A stretch of 64,000 nt of DNA from Kitasatospora albolonga. GTDB taxonomy: Bacteria; Actinomycetota; Actinomycetes; Streptomycetales; Streptomycetaceae. Location of the stretch: contig CP020563.1 of the NCBI GenBank assembly GCA_002082585.1, positions 1,792,001 through 1,856,000 on the forward strand, written 5' to 3'. The notes beneath the pieces were generated by a model, which did not search any database, was not told the DNA's origin, and saw only the letters and a list, made by a program, of their open reading frames with translations. Numbering within the stretch: the stretch's first letter is position 1; each line of letters starts with the position of its first letter. Positions 60,457 to 64,000 of the stretch are shown in pieces. The position numbers were made by a program, and so were the translations under genes.

Positions 60457-61730
60457 AAGTCGAAGACGTGCTCGCCCAGGGTTTCGGCGACCAACTCGCT
60501 CTTCTCCATCAGGGAGATCGCCTCGCCCAGGTTCTGCGGGAGCGGTTCGATGCCCATCGCGCGGCGTTCCGCGTCGGAGAGGGCCCAGACGTCGTCGTCG
60601 GCGCCGGCCGGGAGTTCGTAGCCCTCCTCGATGCCCTTGAGGCCGGCGGCGAGGAGGACCGCGTACGTCAGGTACGGGTTGGCGCCGGAGTCGATGGAGC
60701 GGACCTCGACGCGGGCCGAGCCGGTCTTGCCGGGCTTGTACATCGGGACGCGGATGAGGGCGGAGCGGTTGTTGTGGCCCCAGCAGATGTACGAGGGGGC
60801 CTCGCCGCCCGCGCCTGCCGCGCGGGAGGAGCCGCCCCAGATGCGCTTGTAGGAGTTGACCCACTGGTTGGTGACGGCCGAGATCTCCGCCGCGTGGGTC
60901 AGCAGGCCCGCGATGAACGAGCGGCCCACCTTGGAGAGCTGGTACTCCGCGCCCGACTCGTAGAAGGCGTTGCGGTCGCCCTCGAAGAGGGAGAGGTGGG
61001 TGTGCATGCCCGAACCCGGGTACTCCGAGAAGGGCTTCGGCATGAACGTGGCCTGGACGCCCTGTTCCAGCGCCACCTGCTTCATCACCAGACGGAACGT
61101 CATGATGTTGTCCGCCGTGGAGAGTGCGTCCGCGTACCGCAGGTCGATCTCCTGCTGGCCGGGGGCGCCCTCGTGGTGGCTGAACTCGACGGAGATGCCC
61201 ATGGATTCGAGCATGGTGATCGCCTGGCGGCGGAAGTCCATGCCGACGTTCTGCGGGGTGTGGTCGAAGTAGCCGGAGCTGTCCGCCGGGGTCGGGCGGG
61301 TGCCGTCCACCGGCTTGTTCTTCAGCAGGAAGAACTCGATCTCGGGGTGGGTGTAGAAGGTGAAGCCCAGGTCGGACGTCTTCGCCAGGATGCGCTTCAG
61401 TACGTAACGCGGGTCCGCGAAGGACGGCGAGCCGTCCGGCATCAGGATGTCGCAGAACATGCGCGCGGTGCCGGGGGCCTCCGCGCGCCAGGGCAGGATC
61501 TGGAAGGTGCCCGGGTCCGGCTTGGCGATCATGTCCGATTCGTACACCCGGGCGAAGCCCTCGATGGCCGAGCCGTCGAAGCCGATGCCCTCGTCGAATG
61601 CCTGCTCCAGTTCGGCCGGGGCCACGGCGACGGACTTGAGGAACCCCAGGACGTCGGTGAACCACAGCCGCACGAAGCGGATGTCGCGCTCCTCAAGGGT
61701 CCTGAGGACGAATTCCTGCTGCTTGTCCAT
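60369..61730 (-). CDS. glnA2: Glutamine synthetase-like GlnA2
   Basis: A 453-aa type I-like glutamine synthetase fold. Motifs include 'GIGFDGSAIEGFARVYESDM', 'GMHTHLSLFEGD' and 'NRSALIRVP'. The tyrosine region adenylylated in GlnA1 is absent. The protein closely resembles S. coelicolor GlnA2, which is reported not to act as a true glutamine synthetase but to join glutamate to polyamines (gamma-glutamylpolyamine synthetase) and to help the cell withstand high polyamine levels. Its 3' end is the integration site of the element at 53.9-60.4 kb. It has its own promoter in the 300-bp gap before the CBS protein. Confidence 0.92.
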   Translation of the reverse strand: MDKQQEFVLRTLEERDIRFVRLWFTDVLGFLKSVAVAPAELEQAFDEGIGFDGSAIEGFARVYESDMIAKPDPGTFQILPWRAEAPGTARMFCDILMPDGSPSFADPRYVLKRILAKTSDLGFTFYTHPEIEFFLLKNKPVDGTRPTPADSSGYFDHTPQNVGMDFRRQAITMLESMGISVEFSHHEGAPGQQEIDLRYADALSTADNIMTFRLVMKQVALEQGVQATFMPKPFSEYPGSGMHTHLSLFEGDRNAFYESGAEYQLSKVGRSFIAGLLTHAAEISAVTNQWVNSYKRIWGGSSRAAGAGGEAPSYICWGHNNRSALIRVPMYKPGKTGSARVEVRSIDSGANPYLTYAVLLAAGLKGIEEGYELPAGADDDVWALSDAERRAMGIEPLPQNLGEAISLMEKSELVAETLGEHVFDFFLRNKKQEWEEYRSEVTAFELKNLLPVL

Positions 61731-62031
61731 TGCCACATCCTTGCAGTTCAGACGGTCCGTGCACCACCGCCCGGGGTAGGGGGACACTTCAGTATCGCGA
61801 CCCGGGATTTCCCCCAGATTACGCACACGGTGTGAGAGGGAGCACCCGGCCACCCGATACGGTCGGCGGCCCTGTCGCGCGGGAGCCTCGGCGGGCCGTG
61901 CGGCGGCCCCCGCCCCCGTACCCACCGCACCTGAACGGGTGATTGCGGTCGCGCGCTCCGGGCGGGGCGATGACGATGGGTGCGCTCGGGGCCGTACGGC
62001 AGTGCCATCGGCACGCAGGAGGAAATCCCCC

Positions 62032-62457
62032 ATGACGACCGCCAAAGACATCATGCACAGCGGGGCCCGCTGGATTCCCGCCCACGAGACGCTCGACCGT
62101 GCGGCGCAGCTGATGCGTGAGCACAACGTGGGCGCGCTGCCCGTCTCCGCCAACGGTGACTCGGACCGGATGGTCGGCATCATCACCGACCGCGACATCG
62201 TCGTCGGCTGTGTGGCCAAGGGCCATGACCCCGCGAAGGTGACCGCCGGTGACCTCGCCCAGGGCACGCCCCGCTGGATCGAGGCGGACGCGGACGTGAA
62301 CGCGGTCCTGGAGGAGATGCAGAACCACCGCATCCGACGGCTCCCCGTCGTCGAGAACAAGAAGCTCGTCGGCATGATCAGTGAGGCCGATCTCGCCCAG
62401 CACCTCACCGAGGAGCAGATCGCGGCCTGGGCGGAGAAGGTGTACTCGCGCAGCTGA
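62032..62457 (+). CDS. CBS-domain protein
   Basis: A 141-aa protein made of two CBS repeats ('AKDIMHSGARWIPAHETLDR' and 'GDLAQGTPRWIEADADVNAV'), a pair that binds adenine nucleotides and acts as an energy sensor or a regulatory partner. 'VGIITDRDIVV' and 'VGMISEADLAQHL' are the core CBS strands. AGGAGG lies nine to ten bases ahead of the ATG. Its partner is unknown. It is divergent from glnA2. Confidence 0.92.
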   Translation: MTTAKDIMHSGARWIPAHETLDRAAQLMREHNVGALPVSANGDSDRMVGIITDRDIVVGCVAKGHDPAKVTAGDLAQGTPRWIEADADVNAVLEEMQNHRIRRLPVVENKKLVGMISEADLAQHLTEEQIAAWAEKVYSRS

Positions 62458-62553
62458 CCCGTTCCCGGAGTCCCGTGGGGGTGGCGGGCCGCTGCCGCCC
62501 GTTGGCCCCTGCCCCTTCCCTCTTCGCATACCCTCCCGGGGTAAGCTGCCCCC

Positions 62554-62985
62554 ATGGTGCGTACGGTCGGCGGAGCCCGGAGCGGGAGCGTGATGTGCGG
62601 GCAGCTGCTGCTGTTCGCCGCGCTGCTCTTCGGCATCTTCACCATGCACACCGTCGGGCACCCGGCCGAGCATGGCACCCCGTCCGCCCCATCCGCCCCG
62701 TCTGCCGTGTCCACGGCCGGGGTTGACGGTGTCTCCGTCGGCACCGGGCACCATTCCTCCCATGAGTCCCACGACTCCCCCATGAGCGGCATGGACCCGC
62801 TCTCCGTCTGTCTCGCCGTCCTCGGCGCCTGGGGGCTCGCCCTCGTCGGGCTCTGGCTGTTCGGGGTGCGCGTGGGCGGGCGGAGGCTCGGTACGCCGGT
62901 GGGGGCGGGGCTCCTGCGGGTGCTGCGGGCGAATCCGCCGCCCCCGATATCGGTGCTCGCCACCGTCTCGGTGCTGCGTATTTAG
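62554..62985 (+). CDS. Small membrane protein of the DUF6153 type
   Basis: A 143-aa protein with two membrane helices (about residues 14-32 and 83-105) and a linker with His-rich 'GTGHHSSHESHDSPMSGMDP', which can bind copper. The sequence fits small actinobacterial proteins of the DUF6153 group. It lies 66 bases before a multicopper oxidase gene in the same direction, so a role in copper handling with that enzyme is likely, though not shown. Confidence 0.7.
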   Translation: MVRTVGGARSGSVMCGQLLLFAALLFGIFTMHTVGHPAEHGTPSAPSAPSAVSTAGVDGVSVGTGHHSSHESHDSPMSGMDPLSVCLAVLGAWGLALVGLWLFGVRVGGRRLGTPVGAGLLRVLRANPPPPISVLATVSVLRI

Positions 62986-63051
62986 GAGTGGGCGTTCACC
63001 TCCGCCCTTCCCGACCTCAAGCAACCAGCAGTTCCCAGAGGTGTTTTCAGC

Positions 63052-64000
63052 ATGTCCACACAGCCCACTCGACGCGCCGTGCTCGGTGCCGCTCTCGCCG
63101 TCGCCGGTACGGGAGCCCTCGCCGCCTGTTCCGACGGCGGCGGCCACGGCGGCTCCCACTCCCCCGGCGGCGCCCAGGACCCCGGTACGTACGTCTCGCC
63201 CGACGGCAAGGAGGTCGCGGCGGCCGAGAAGGCGCGCGGCTCCGGCCCCGTACGGAAGGTCTCCCTCACCGCCACCCGTGCCCGGCTCGATCTGGGCGGC
63301 GGCACCACCGTCGCCTCCTGGGCGTACGGGGACCGGCTCCCCGGGCGTGAGGTGCGGGTGACCGCCGGGGAGACCCTCGACCTCACCCTCGCCAACCACC
63401 TCCCGCAGCCCACCTCGATGCACTGGCACGGCCTCGCCCTGCGCAACGACATGGACGGGGTCCCCGGGCTCACCCAGCGGGCGATCGCGCCGGGGGCCGA
63501 CTTCCGCTACCGGTTCGCCGTGCCGCACCCGGGCACGTACTGGTTCCACCCGCACTCCGGCGTCCAGCAGGACCGGGGGCTCTACGCGCCGCTGATCGTG
63601 GAGGACCCGAAGGAGCCGTTGGCGTACGACAAGGAGTGGGTCGTCGTCCTGGACGACTGGGTCGACGGGGTGGCGGGCTCCACCCCGGACGCCGTGCTCA
63701 AGGAGCTGTCCGGCGGCATGGGCGGCGGGCACGACGGGATGGATCACGGGGCGCACACCATGTCCGGTGAGGACGATCCCGGTGAAGGCGGGCCCGACGG
63801 TCCCTCGCGGATGATGATGGGGGCGCGCAGTGAGCTGCTCGGGGGCGATGCCGGTGATGTGGCCTATCCGTACTACCTCGTCAACGGGCGCGTGGCCGAT
63901 GATCCCGGGACGTTCCGGGCGCGGCCCGGTGACCGTATCCGGCTGCGGATCATCAACGCCGGGGGCGACACCGCCTTCCGGGTCGCGCTCGGCGGCCACC
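63052..64000 (+). CDS. Multicopper oxidase, truncated by the window end
   Basis: The first 316 residues of a multicopper oxidase. 'TRRAVLGAALAVAGTGALAA' is a twin-arginine-type signal ending in a lipobox-like LAAC. Copper ligands are visible in 'SMHWHGLALRNDMDGVPG' and 'YWFHPHSGVQ'. A long His/Met-rich insert (GGMGGGHDGMDHGAH) precedes the second cupredoxin domain. Family members oxidise Cu(I) or phenolic substrates outside the cell. The remainder lies beyond 64000. No stop codon is reached in this window. Confidence 0.92.
   Translation, partial: MSTQPTRRAVLGAALAVAGTGALAACSDGGGHGGSHSPGGAQDPGTYVSPDGKEVAAAEKARGSGPVRKVSLTATRARLDLGGGTTVASWAYGDRLPGREVRVTAGETLDLTLANHLPQPTSMHWHGLALRNDMDGVPGLTQRAIAPGADFRYRFAVPHPGTYWFHPHSGVQQDRGLYAPLIVEDPKEPLAYDKEWVVVLDDWVDGVAGSTPDAVLKELSGGMGGGHDGMDHGAHTMSGEDDPGEGGPDGPSRMMMGARSELLGGDAGDVAYPYYLVNGRVADDPGTFRARPGDRIRLRIINAGGDTAFRVALGGH

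Noticed and set aside
1..64000. CRISPR arrays, rRNA or tRNA genes
   Set aside because: No regularly spaced identical repeats with unique spacers were seen; the tandem arrays found have no spacers. No rRNA or tRNA sequence was recognised.

Overview
The window is high-GC actinobacterial DNA, almost certainly from a Streptomyces chromosome. The support is the codon use, the GTG and TTG starts, a type II glutamine synthetase (glnII) close to an OmpR-type regulator resembling GlnRII, a maltose/maltodextrin locus (malEFG, aglA, malR, secreted amylase, giant pullulanase), glnE and a GlnA2-type glutamine synthetase. The order glnII - regulator - two-component system - DUF1996 protein - pullulanase - mal genes - glnE - glnA2 resembles the S. 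coelicolor core chromosome as I recall it.

Layout. 0-6.3 kb: small genes for stress and regulation (a cysteine/histidine mini-protein, GNAT, MarR, ArsC-like, AhpD-like with a divergent MocR regulator, a Gfo/Idh/MocA oxidoreductase). 6.7-9.4 kb: a coupled gene pair, a Ro60-like protein with a vWA MIDAS motif plus a partner ending in a Fis-like helix-turn-helix. 9.5-11.7 kb: glnII and a GlnRII-like regulator. 11.9-20.5 kb: a two-component system, a secreted DUF1996 protein, a methyltransferase, a predicted diiron protein/ferredoxin-reductase/TetR operon, and an iron-box-controlled DUF2470 gene. 20.6-23 kb: an ATPase-type regulator frameshifted inside GC-rich repeats. 23.1-38.2 kb: alpha-glucan use. 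Secreted pullulanase and amylase cut polymers, MalEFG imports maltodextrins, AglA hydrolyses them inside the cell, and two paralogous LacI repressors probably act through CTTGC/GCAAG-type operators. 38.2-43.2 kb: a PAP2-type membrane protein, glnE and a PrmC-like methyltransferase.

43.5-60.4 kb is accessory DNA between glnE/prmC-like and glnA2. It holds a decayed IS3 element fused to the 3' end of a PP2C phosphatase gene, several broken genes, an LRR protein, a NUDIX/ABC-exporter group, a GntR regulator with small zinc-type proteins, and an ATP-grasp/MFS pair. Its last part, 53.9-60.4 kb, is bracketed by a 97-bp direct repeat of the 3' end of glnA2 (96/97 identical), the signature of site-specific integration. 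Inside are a lipoprotein gene, a long inverted repeat, an XRE/TPR regulator, and a divergent, tightly overlapping operon. That operon starts with small genes typical of actinomycete integrative elements and ends with a radical SAM/SPASM enzyme, a 54-residue peptide with a C-terminal CSC motif, and a GNAT enzyme. This looks like a RiPP locus I cannot match to a named class, and it is the most interesting system here. I see no integrase or transfer ATPase in the element, so it appears reduced.

60.4-64 kb returns to the backbone: glnA2, a CBS-domain protein, a small His-rich membrane protein and the start of a multicopper oxidase cut by the window edge. I found no rRNA, tRNA or CRISPR array.
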